Source: RGIG995 sp045542115 (lineage in GTDB: Bacteria; Bacillota; Clostridia; Oscillospirales; UBA644). From it: a DNA stretch of 39,973 nucleotides. This document shows, in pieces, positions 1-5,094 of the stretch. The notes below the pieces were generated by a model. The model saw only the letters and a program-made list of their open reading frames with translations, made no database searches and was not told the origin of the DNA. Every line of letters starts with the position of its first letter. The first letter of the stretch is position 1. Made by a program: the position numbers and the translations under genes. The stretch is taken from assembly GCA_045542115.1 (NCBI GenBank), contig JAZQKK010000035.1, positions 1-39,973 on the forward strand. The letters run 5' to 3'.

Positions 1-66
1 ATCGTGTTTATACACACATTATACTTATTTGAGCGCAATTGATCGCTCACCTCTTTATATCGCTTA

Positions 67-150
67 GTCGATACCATACATATACATAACGGGTTATGTC
101 TTAATCTGACCAATTAGGGCTTTCTTGTTATGCGTATGTAAGGTATCGAC
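67..150. repeat. 25-nt imperfect inverted repeat (large hairpin)
   Basis: Positions 67-91 are nearly the reverse complement of 126-150, with about four mismatches over 25 nt. The outer nine bases, GTCGATACC and GGTATCGAC, match perfectly. The loop is about 34 nt. A smaller hairpin, GAGCG...CGCTC, lies just before it at 31-48. It could be a transposon-type terminal repeat pair, a recombination site or an RNA hairpin. No gene is attached to it. Confidence 0.5.
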
Positions 151-239
151 TTTTTGTTTTGCTTTTGTTACCTCAAATGAGGTTCAAAATATATTTACCG
201 TTGATACGCTAAAAATGGGTGTATGACGGGCATTTATGA

Positions 240-584
240 AGGAGGAGTTCAAATGAAGGAAACACGTTTGCAAAAGGAATGTGTAGGGTAATACGAGAAT
301 GAATCAATGAGCAAATGATTACCCGGAGTTTTGACCAAGGCGAAAAGGCTGACGCTCAAAACAAAACAATGTGACCTAAAGGAACCTGTCACAGTAACGC
401 CATTCGCGCTGCAGTCCAACTGTGTTGGAGATGGTGCGATATACAGCAGAGTCCCTGGCTGCTGTGAACGAAAATGGGCGGTTGACAGAGCCGTTACAGA
501 TCACGGTGATCTGACTGTCAACTGACAGCCGATACTCTAAGGCTGCAGATGAATCATGTGCGTACCAAAAAGGAATTTTGGTAC
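240..584 (+). ncRNA. Candidate structured RNA (chain of perfect hairpins)
   Basis: Consecutive perfect stems fill this stretch: GGGTAAT 286-292 with 318-324; GTTTTGA 328-334 with 356-362; TGTGAC 370-375 with 388-393; CCAAC 416-420 with 424-428; ACAGCAG 443-449 with 459-465; GTTGACAG 481-488 with 515-522, enclosing CAGATCAC/GTGATCTG 497-513; GTACCAAAA 562-570 with 576-584. No convincing coding frame fits. The stem density suggests a structured RNA, or ssDNA-folding recombination sites like those further downstream. I do not recognise a known RNA family: there is no group II intron domain V signature and no riboswitch core. The strand is assumed from the downstream genes. Confidence 0.3.
253..291 (+). 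CDS. Possible 12-residue leader peptide
   Basis: An ATG follows a strong Shine-Dalgarno sequence (GGAGGAG at 241-247) and encodes MKETRLQKECVG. Its stop codon lies inside the first stem of the hairpin chain (286-292). This geometry suits a leader peptide or a translated 5' end on a structured transcript. It could equally be chance, since such short ORFs are common. Nothing in the peptide indicates a function. Confidence 0.2.
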   Translation: MKETRLQKECVG

Positions 585-1020
585 AGAAAAAGAGTTCCGT
601 AATCGGTGGGCGGAGAATTTTCCTGACGAAAATGAGTTACCGCCGGCGGCAAGGGTATCTGCCGAAGCTCGTGACGAAAATCAATGAGATGCCCTCGACG
701 TTTGAGAGTTCCGTCGTTAAATAAAATTGCTCAGACGGAGTGCGACCGTCTCCTTTATGGGAATGTCGCGCAGCGAATTGTTTCCGGGATTTAATCGCTA
801 AACTGCAGAATGAAAATCCCCGCCGTACGGCTGTCGTTTAGGGCCGGATTGGTTGAAACACCAACATACGGCGTAGCGTCGCAGATATACGATTGACCAT
901 CGTAAATTTGCCCTCTTGAATGCAGGAGGATACGCACGGTAAATCGGAGATGATGATCCTTTCAAAATCTCAGATGAAGCCAAGTACTAACCTCTGTTCA
1001 CAATCGAATATCCCCCAAAC
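585..1020. other. Non-coding stretch with further small hairpins
   Basis: I see no supportable gene here; the open frames are short, lack ribosome binding sites and are interrupted. Short hairpins continue: ATTTTC/GAAAAT around 617-634, GGCA/TGCC near 649-663 and AGACGG/CCGTCT at 733-751. The phrase CTCGTGACGAAAAT near 670 also occurs in the hairpin repeats at 1690 and 3050, so this may be a decayed member of that family. A short frame before 840 ending NENPRRTAVV could be a gene remnant, but I cannot place it. Confidence 0.4.
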
Positions 1021-1089
1021 TCTCTTTTCGATATGACAAATGACTATCCCTTCGAAATGAATATGACCTTCCTTTCGAAATGAGGATTT

Positions 1090-1199
1090 GCACCTGCGTG
1101 ATAAAACCATTCGGCTCTCTGCAAGTTGTCATTCGCTTTAGTGAATGACAAGCTGCAGGAAGCCGAATACGACAAGCACGAGCCTTCGATAGCAGGTGC
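1090..1199. repeat. Large nested hairpin 1 between repeat copies
   Basis: The outer stem is GCACCTGC 1090-1097 with 1192-1199. Inside it is a long hairpin of three perfect stems separated by symmetric 2-nt internal loops: ATTCGGCT 1109-1116 with 1161-1168, CTGCA 1119-1123 with 1154-1158, and TTGTCATTC 1126-1134 with 1143-1151. The apical loop is 8 nt. That makes 22 bp in the inner arm. The regular internal loops look selected rather than accidental and resemble folded single-stranded recombination sites or structured RNA. Confidence 0.65.
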
Positions 1200-1267
1200 C
1201 AGAACTGTCCTTTTGATATGATATATAACTGTCACTTCGAAATGATTTATGACTCTCTTTTCGAGAG

Positions 1268-1310
1268 CCGAGCCGTTTCTATAGGACGAAGTCAGATAGA
1301 AACGGCTCGG
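1268..1310. repeat. 15-bp perfect hairpin 2 between repeat copies
   Basis: Positions 1268-1282 (CCGAGCCGTTTCTAT) are the exact reverse complement of 1296-1310, with a 13-nt loop. A small CTCTC/GAGAG hairpin lies just upstream. No U-run follows, so it is not an obvious terminator, and there is no gene upstream to terminate. Confidence 0.7.
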
Positions 1311-1335
1311 AGACGAGGTCGGAGAGCCGTGATTA

Positions 1336-1423
1336 GCAGGGCATAATTCCCCGCGTCAAAATAGAATCAGTAAGAAACGAGAGTAGATGTACCCCTTTTG
1401 ACAGTGGGTGAATTATGCCCTGC
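1336..1423. repeat. 14-bp perfect hairpin 3 with inner stems
   Basis: GCAGGGCATAATTC at 1336-1349 pairs perfectly with 1410-1423. Inside, CCC/GGG and TCAAAA/TTTTGA extend the stem with small asymmetric loops. The apical loop is about 35 nt. Like the previous two hairpins it fills the gap between two copies of the 36-bp repeat. Confidence 0.65.
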
Positions 1424-1602
1424 GGACAATCCTTTCAAAATGATAAATGATTATCACTTCGAAATGAGTAATTTTGAAATGATGCTATCTTTGAAATGAT
1501 ATATGACTGACTCTTCGAAATAAGCGACAGCGCCCTCAATCCTTTTGAAATGCTATATGACTATCTCATCGAAATGAGCGGCGCAGTTATGTATTCGTTT
1601 CG

Positions 1603-1708
1603 ATATGATATATGACTGTCATTTCGAAATGACGGCGCAAAAATTTTCGTACAGAGAATTCTTTTCGCCAGCGAGGGTGACTTAAATCCTCGTGACGAAA
1701 AATGCCCC
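1603..1708. repeat. ~105-bp direct repeat, copy A (repeat plus hairpin)
   Basis: This segment is closely similar (around 90% by eye) to 2963-3066. The two copies bracket the HTH regulator gene. It consists of one 36-bp repeat unit followed by a hairpin: TTTTCG 1662-1667 with CGAAAA 1696-1701 and CGAGG 1672-1676 with CCTCG 1688-1692, with a loop containing CTTAAAT. Direct repeats bracketing a single gene suggest a mobile cassette or a repeat-mediated insertion. Confidence 0.75.
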
Positions 1709-1721
1709 GCCGAAGCGGGGC
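1696..1721 (-). terminator. Terminator of the minus-strand HTH gene
   Basis: GCCCCGC 1704-1710 and GCGGGGC 1715-1721 form a perfect stem with a 4-nt loop. On the minus strand this is followed by ATTTTTCG. It lies 6 nt past the stop codon of the regulator at 1728-2795. Confidence 0.85.
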
Positions 1722-1727
1722 AAGTAA

Positions 1728-2795
1728 TCAAACTTGTGCTTTTATCATAAGCTGTTCCATTACTGTAATAAAACCAGGGTTATCAATGATGTTTTTAAAA
1801 CATTCTATACGGGTGTTCAAATAACGTAAGAAAGTGCTATAAATATTTTCCTCATCTTTCTTCCGTAATTCACTTTCATCGTGGGATAAAGTATTGATTA
1901 AAAGTGAGGTGTGATCAATATGCTTAAGTTTTGTCATTTTATCAAAATGTGATACCATTTTTTCAAGTTCATCAATTGCGCGTTCTGAATAACCCAACAT
2001 AGCACTATCCTGTGCCATACGGAAACAAAGCCTGCCAAGACGGTCTTCGTGCATATATCCGAAGTCGGAGTTTTCGTGAATAATATGGTATATATCATAC
2101 AGTTTTTGACAGATGGTATGGATTTCCTCGTGGGAGTAGTGAGGCAAATCGAGATATGCAATGCTATTGAAGTACATAAACATTTGGTTACATATATCAC
2201 CGAAATAGCGCTGACAATGAGATAGCAAATCTTCTCCCTTCAGTATATGAATAAATAAATCTTCATTTGTTGGAATCATTGCAGCATATTTGAGCGCTTC
2301 TTCGTGATTACCGTTTGCTTCATGCGAAAAACACAAGCATCGGATTGCAACGTGCCGTTTCTCAAAATCATCGCTTGAAAGCAAGCGCTCTCCAAGATCA
2401 ATGATTTCGGCATAGCACTCGTTTTCACGGGTAATCTTTAGTGCCTTCATCAGCTGAAACATAACCGTTTCATCGTTTGGATATTTTTTAATCATATCTC
2501 TGCAAAGTGTTAATCGATCTTCATTTTTTCCCTGACTGTGCAGAGTATCACACTTCTTTTTAAAGCTATCAATTTCCTTTGCACGTTTGCTTTTCACAAT
2601 ATCAATTTCAAGCAATATATCCGCACTAATTTCAAATACATTTGCTAGAATTGGAAGTTGAGAAATATCGGGTGCCGTTCGATCCGTTTCCCATTGCGAA
2701 ATCGCACAAGCTGTAACACCGAGCATTTCAGCAAGTTGCTCCTGCGTGATATTGCGTTCGCGGCGCAGCCTTTTAATTGTTGTTCCGATTGACAT
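1728..2795 (-). CDS. XRE-family regulator with helical-repeat C-terminal domain
   Basis: The protein has 355 residues. Residues 1-60 form a classic XRE helix-turn-helix (QEQLAEMLGVTACAISQWE), so it binds DNA. Residues 70-355 look all-helical and TPR-like, the architecture of the RRNPP peptide-sensing regulators; peptide sensing is only inferred. The ATG follows ATGGAGGAATACT. The gene has its own promoter (2922-2950), a perfect palindrome 26 nt upstream of the start (2821-2834) and its own terminator, making it a self-contained unit. It runs opposite to the recombinase genes and lies between two ~105-bp direct repeats, so it may be cargo of the left mobile region. Its target genes are not evident. 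Confidence 0.85.
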   Translation of the reverse strand: MSIGTTIKRLRRERNITQEQLAEMLGVTACAISQWETDRTAPDISQLPILANVFEISADILLEIDIVKSKRAKEIDSFKKKCDTLHSQGKNEDRLTLCRDMIKKYPNDETVMFQLMKALKITRENECYAEIIDLGERLLSSDDFEKRHVAIRCLCFSHEANGNHEEALKYAAMIPTNEDLFIHILKGEDLLSHCQRYFGDICNQMFMYFNSIAYLDLPHYSHEEIHTICQKLYDIYHIIHENSDFGYMHEDRLGRLCFRMAQDSAMLGYSERAIDELEKMVSHFDKMTKLKHIDHTSLLINTLSHDESELRKKDEENIYSTFLRYLNTRIECFKNIIDNPGFITVMEQLMIKAQV

Positions 2796-2820
2796 AGTAT
2801 TCCTCCATAGAATTAGAATT

Positions 2821-2834
2821 CAAAAGCGCTTTTG
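2821..2834. promoter_or_regulatory. Perfect 14-bp palindrome, candidate operator
   Basis: CAAAAGCGCTTTTG is a perfect palindrome between the promoter and the start codon of the HTH gene. Its place in the 5' leader fits autoregulation by that HTH protein, which is inferred from position only. Confidence 0.5.
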
Positions 2835-2921
2835 TGATTTTATTGTACTGCCATAACAAATCTTTTTCCACATAGCGTTTTTAAAGTTGAATATAAGTAA
2901 CACTAATATTTGTTTAGTAAT

Positions 2922-2950
2922 ATTATAACGCAAATCAATTTATAAAGCAA
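2922..2950 (-). promoter_or_regulatory. Sigma-A promoter of the HTH gene
   Basis: On the minus strand, TTGCTT (2945-2950) and TATAAT (2922-2927) are separated by 17 nt, about 130 nt upstream of the start codon. Confidence 0.6.
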
Positions 2951-2962
2951 GTTAAAGGCTTA

Positions 2963-3066
2963 ATATGATATATGACTATCATTTTGAAATGACGGCGCAA
3001 AATTTTCGTACAGAGAATCATTTTCGTCAGCGAGGATACCTTAAATTCTCGTGACGAAAATGCCCC
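2963..3066. repeat. ~105-bp direct repeat, copy B (repeat plus hairpin)
   Basis: This is the second copy of the segment at 1603-1708. Its hairpin is stronger: CATTTTCGTC 3019-3028 pairs perfectly with 3053-3062, and CGAG 3031-3034 pairs with 3048-3051. The loop again contains CTTAAAT. The compensated differences between copies (the stem is kept while bases differ) suggest that the fold matters. Confidence 0.75.
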
Positions 3067-3075
3067 TAAAACCCA

Positions 3076-3128
3076 TATTTTCGTACACAGATTTTTTCGC
3101 AGCGACTGTCCCTTAGCTGCGTGAAAAT
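3076..3128. repeat. Third, degenerate copy of the hairpin motif next to the recombinase
   Basis: It starts with the shared phrase ATTTTCGTACA and folds through CGCAGC 3098-3103 with GCTGCG 3116-3121, flanked by T-rich and A-rich arms. The loop retains CTTA. It ends about 30 nt before the recombinase start, where an integron would have its primary recombination site. That analogy is inference. Confidence 0.55.
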
Positions 3129-3158
3129 ATAAATCTTAAAGAAAGGAGAACAATTCCT

Positions 3159-4196
3159 ATGTCAGACCTTAATAAAACAAACACCTTGGAACAGGCAAAT
3201 GCACCACCCGGCACAGAGCTTGTGATACCCGAAAATCTTCCGCCGATTAAAGTAATGAATCCGGGACTCTACAAGAACCTGTGCGAACAAGTAACGTCCA
3301 TATACAAGCACTGCAACGAATTGAGCTTTGGAACAAGAAAGCGGCACTATGAAGCAACTAAACGGTTCTGCGGCTTTTTAGCAGATAAATTTCGTCTGCA
3401 AAAGTTTAAGAACGTAGAGGACAGACATTTCCGAGCCTACGTTGAGTATCTGATAGAATCGGGGGCTTCACCCGCCACCATACAATCAGATCTATCCGGT
3501 ATACGCTTTTTCCACAGATTTTCAGGCAGCAAGAACAAGCTGTCCGAAAATAAATGTTTGGATCTTCCCAAGAGAGCTGTTGGTGTAGAGAATCGCGCAT
3601 GGCTCCCCGAAGAAAAAGAAAAGGCAAGAGCAATTGCTAAGGAAATGGGTAGAACGGATGTGGTGAACGCTTTTGATTTCATCGATGCTTTCGGATTAAG
3701 AATAGAAGAAATGTGCAGAACGAAGCTTGAATATTTGATGTCGGCATTGAAAAACGGTCAGCTTGTAATCCCCAAGGGTAAAGGCGGTCAAAAGCGCAAT
3801 ATTACACTCGATCCTGCACAAAGAGCGTTGATCGTCAGATATGTTGAATATTTTCGAGCCAGAGGACTACGCCCTGGAGATTATCTGATCTCGGGCAGCG
3901 AAAAGCACGGTGTTCTGGACGCAAAACGATCTCTGCAGAACTGGATGAGCTACAACAGAGAGAAGTTTATGGTCAAGGATCGTGACAAGATCGTGGAAGA
4001 AGGCAAAAAGAAAAGACACGCAACCATCTCCTGGCACGGACTTCGCCATGGCTACGCACAGAAGACCCACGAAGAGGCATTGAAAGACAACCCCAGACAA
4101 GCGCAAAAGATCGTTAGCGAAAATCTCGGTCATCATCGTTACAAGGTAACAAGAATCTATTTAGCAGAAGCAAAGGTCACGAAGAAAACCAAGTAA
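3159..4196 (+). CDS. Tyrosine recombinase (phage/ICE-type integrase)
   Basis: The protein has 345 residues. Residues 45-125 are a SAM-like core-binding domain (TRKRHYEATKRF; SGASPATIQSDLSGIRFF). The catalytic domain has the expected residues: Arg181 in AFGLRIEE, Lys206/208 in VIPKGKGG, His293-x-x-Arg296 in SWHGLRHGYAQ, His325/326 in LGHHR and nucleophile Tyr334 in RIYLA. The HGLRHxYAQ motif resembles the Integrase_1 group rather than classic XerC/D or IntI. The enzyme cuts and rejoins DNA through a 3'-phosphotyrosine. AAGGAG precedes the ATG. The repeat/hairpin array immediately upstream is its best candidate substrate. A small acidic gene and a strong terminator follow in the same unit. Confidence 0.9.
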   Translation: MSDLNKTNTLEQANAPPGTELVIPENLPPIKVMNPGLYKNLCEQVTSIYKHCNELSFGTRKRHYEATKRFCGFLADKFRLQKFKNVEDRHFRAYVEYLIESGASPATIQSDLSGIRFFHRFSGSKNKLSENKCLDLPKRAVGVENRAWLPEEKEKARAIAKEMGRTDVVNAFDFIDAFGLRIEEMCRTKLEYLMSALKNGQLVIPKGKGGQKRNITLDPAQRALIVRYVEYFRARGLRPGDYLISGSEKHGVLDAKRSLQNWMSYNREKFMVKDRDKIVEEGKKKRHATISWHGLRHGYAQKTHEEALKDNPRQAQKIVSENLGHHRYKVTRIYLAEAKVTKKTK

Positions 4197-4304
4197 CCCC
4201 ATCACTATTTTTTATATTTATGAAGGAATTTTTCAAATTGAACACAATGTCCCCTAATACGCGGGACTGATATATAAGGAAATAACCAGGGACCAATTAA
4301 ACAA

Positions 4305-4328
4305 GGGCGGTGGCATCCGTCACCGCCC
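4305..4328 (+). other. Perfect 8-bp hairpin in the recombinase 3' region
   Basis: GGGCGGTG 4305-4312 pairs with CACCGCCC 4321-4328. No U-run follows, so it is probably an mRNA processing or attenuation element rather than a terminator. A second hairpin (GCCTCC with GGAGGC, near 4364-4384) follows, just before the ribosome binding site of the small gene at 4409. Confidence 0.4.
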
Positions 4329-4342
4329 GTAAGGAGAAAATT

Positions 4343-4396
4343 ATGATTTTTTTTAGATTGCCCGCCTCCGGCGGAAGTGGAGGCAATGAAATTTAG
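4343..4396 (+). CDS. Possible 17-residue upstream peptide
   Basis: AAGGAGAAAATT precedes an ATG encoding MIFFRLPASGGSGGNEI. The TAG stop overlaps the AGGAGG ribosome binding site of the next small gene and is in the same frame as it. The peptide could couple translation of the next gene or control its hairpin. It could also be the beginning of one gene now interrupted by the TAG. Confidence 0.3.
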   Translation: MIFFRLPASGGSGGNEI

Positions 4397-4408
4397 GAGG
4401 TGTCGCTT

Positions 4409-4573
4409 ATCAGCAATCCGAAAATTGTTTTTAAGTCGGACGTTCCCGAAGAAGCTCTCAACTCTCTTGCTGCCGTATTTTTTGAAGAAATTGAAAAGCT
4501 GTTGGAAACCGAAGAAGGTAAAGCCGAGTTTGAGAAGTTTATGAAGGAACATTCCGATGAGAATAAAGCCTAA
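4409..4573 (+). CDS. Small acidic protein with probable non-standard start codon
   Basis: The frame encodes about 54 residues with typical protein composition (FFEEIEKLLETEEGKAEF) and a likely amphipathic, acidic C-terminal helix. A strong AGGAGG at 4395-4400 sits 8 nt before an ATC codon at 4409. The only standard start in frame, GTG at 4400, overlaps that AGGAGG and so is poorly placed. Translation may begin at AUC, or an ATG may have mutated to ATC. It is in the same transcription unit as the tyrosine recombinase and is closed by a 12-bp terminator. I recall similar small proteins beside recombinases in gut Clostridia but cannot name a family. It may be an accessory or excisionase-like factor (guess). 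Confidence 0.5.
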   Translation: MSNPKIVFKSDVPEEALNSLAAVFFEEIEKLLETEEGKAEFEKFMKEHSDENKA

Positions 4574-4580
4574 AAGATAC

Positions 4581-4622
4581 AGGCAGTGCCGATTCCACTG
4601 TCGGCACTGCCTAATAAATTTT
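4581..4622 (+). terminator. Strong terminator of the tyrosine recombinase unit
   Basis: AGGCAGTGCCGA 4581-4592 pairs perfectly with 4601-4612 around an 8-nt loop, followed by AATAAATTTTTG. Confidence 0.9.
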
Positions 4623-4666
4623 TGTCACGAAAACCGTTTGTAAATTGTTTTAGAAATAAACAGTAG

Positions 4667-4700
4667 CAGTATTGACTATATACTGTATTTGTGCTATAAT
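4667..4700 (+). promoter_or_regulatory. Sigma-A promoter with overlapping inverted repeat
   Basis: TTGACT 4672-4677 and TATAAT 4695-4700 are separated by exactly 17 nt. An inverted repeat, CAGTAT 4667-4672 with ATACTG 4680-4685, overlaps the -35 box. It is a good candidate operator for the XRE protein encoded next. Confidence 0.75.
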
Positions 4701-4731
4701 AAACATAGCTCGTATGGAGGTGAGTTAAAAT

Positions 4732-5094
4732 ATGAATATTGTAGGGCAAAGACTAAAGGAACTTCGGGTAAACGCACGTTATTCCCAAAAGCAAATTGCA
4801 GAAAAGTGCGAAACAACCCAAGTAACTATTGGCCGCTACGAAACCGGTGTTGCCGAGCCACCGCTGCAGAAACTCTTGTGGTATGCAGATTTCTTCGATG
4901 TGTCCCTGGACTATATCTTTGGAAGAACGGATAATCCACAAGGTATGCAGAAATACCCGGCAATCAAATCAACACTTGCGAAAGATGGTGGCCTGGAAGC
5001 ACTGATGGAAATGTGCTTTACCCCAGGCACCTCATTCAATGACAAACTGAAAGAGACCATCGCTCAGGTCCTTCAGGAGGTGAAGAACGAATGA
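4732..5094 (+). CDS. XRE-family helix-turn-helix regulator
   Basis: The protein has 120 residues. Residues 5-62 are an XRE HTH (QKQIAEKCETTQVTIGRYE, then LLWYADFFDVSLDYIFGR). The C-terminal part is short and probably helical. GGAGGTGAG lies 9 nt before the ATG. The stop codon overlaps the ATG of the serine recombinase (ATGA), so the two are translationally coupled. It probably represses its own promoter and thereby the recombinase, acting as the switch that keeps the element quiescent. Confidence 0.9.
   Translation: MNIVGQRLKELRVNARYSQKQIAEKCETTQVTIGRYETGVAEPPLQKLLWYADFFDVSLDYIFGRTDNPQGMQKYPAIKSTLAKDGGLEALMEMCFTPGTSFNDKLKETIAQVLQEVKNE

Larger units (their letters stand above)
1022..1632. repeat. 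Array of ~36-bp imperfect repeats separated by hairpins
   Basis: Imperfect copies of a unit of about 36 bp lie at roughly 1022-1060, 1061-1083 (short), 1209-1245, 1431-1467, 1489-1524, 1541-1577 and 1596-1632. Another lies at 2956-2992, beyond the regulator gene. Each unit has two direct copies of a core like TTTCGAAATGA about 13 bp apart. In the 1596-1632 copy the right half is the perfect palindrome TCATTTCGAAATGA. Spacing is irregular and the spacers hold large hairpins rather than unique equal-sized sequence, so this is not a CRISPR. It lies upstream of a tyrosine recombinase. Confidence 0.7.

Noticed and set aside
331..525. 64-codon plus-strand open frame
   Set aside because: It has no ribosome binding site, and its codons run through a chain of perfect hairpins; the structure explains the sequence better than a protein.
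240..760. Group II intron or known riboswitch
   Set aside because: No domain V/VI, no 5' GUGYG with a matching 3' end, no intron-encoded reverse transcriptase and no recognised ligand core.
798..1235. Minus-strand open frames at 798-983 and 1044-1235
   Set aside because: There are no start signals, the composition is unlike a protein, and the second covers a long hairpin.
1022..1632. CRISPR array
   Set aside because: The repeats are imperfect, unevenly spaced (0-185 bp), the spacers are palindromic rather than unique, and no cas gene is present.
4205..4552. 115-codon minus-strand frame
   Set aside because: It is the shadow of the small acidic gene and hairpins in the recombinase 3' region, with no ribosome binding site.
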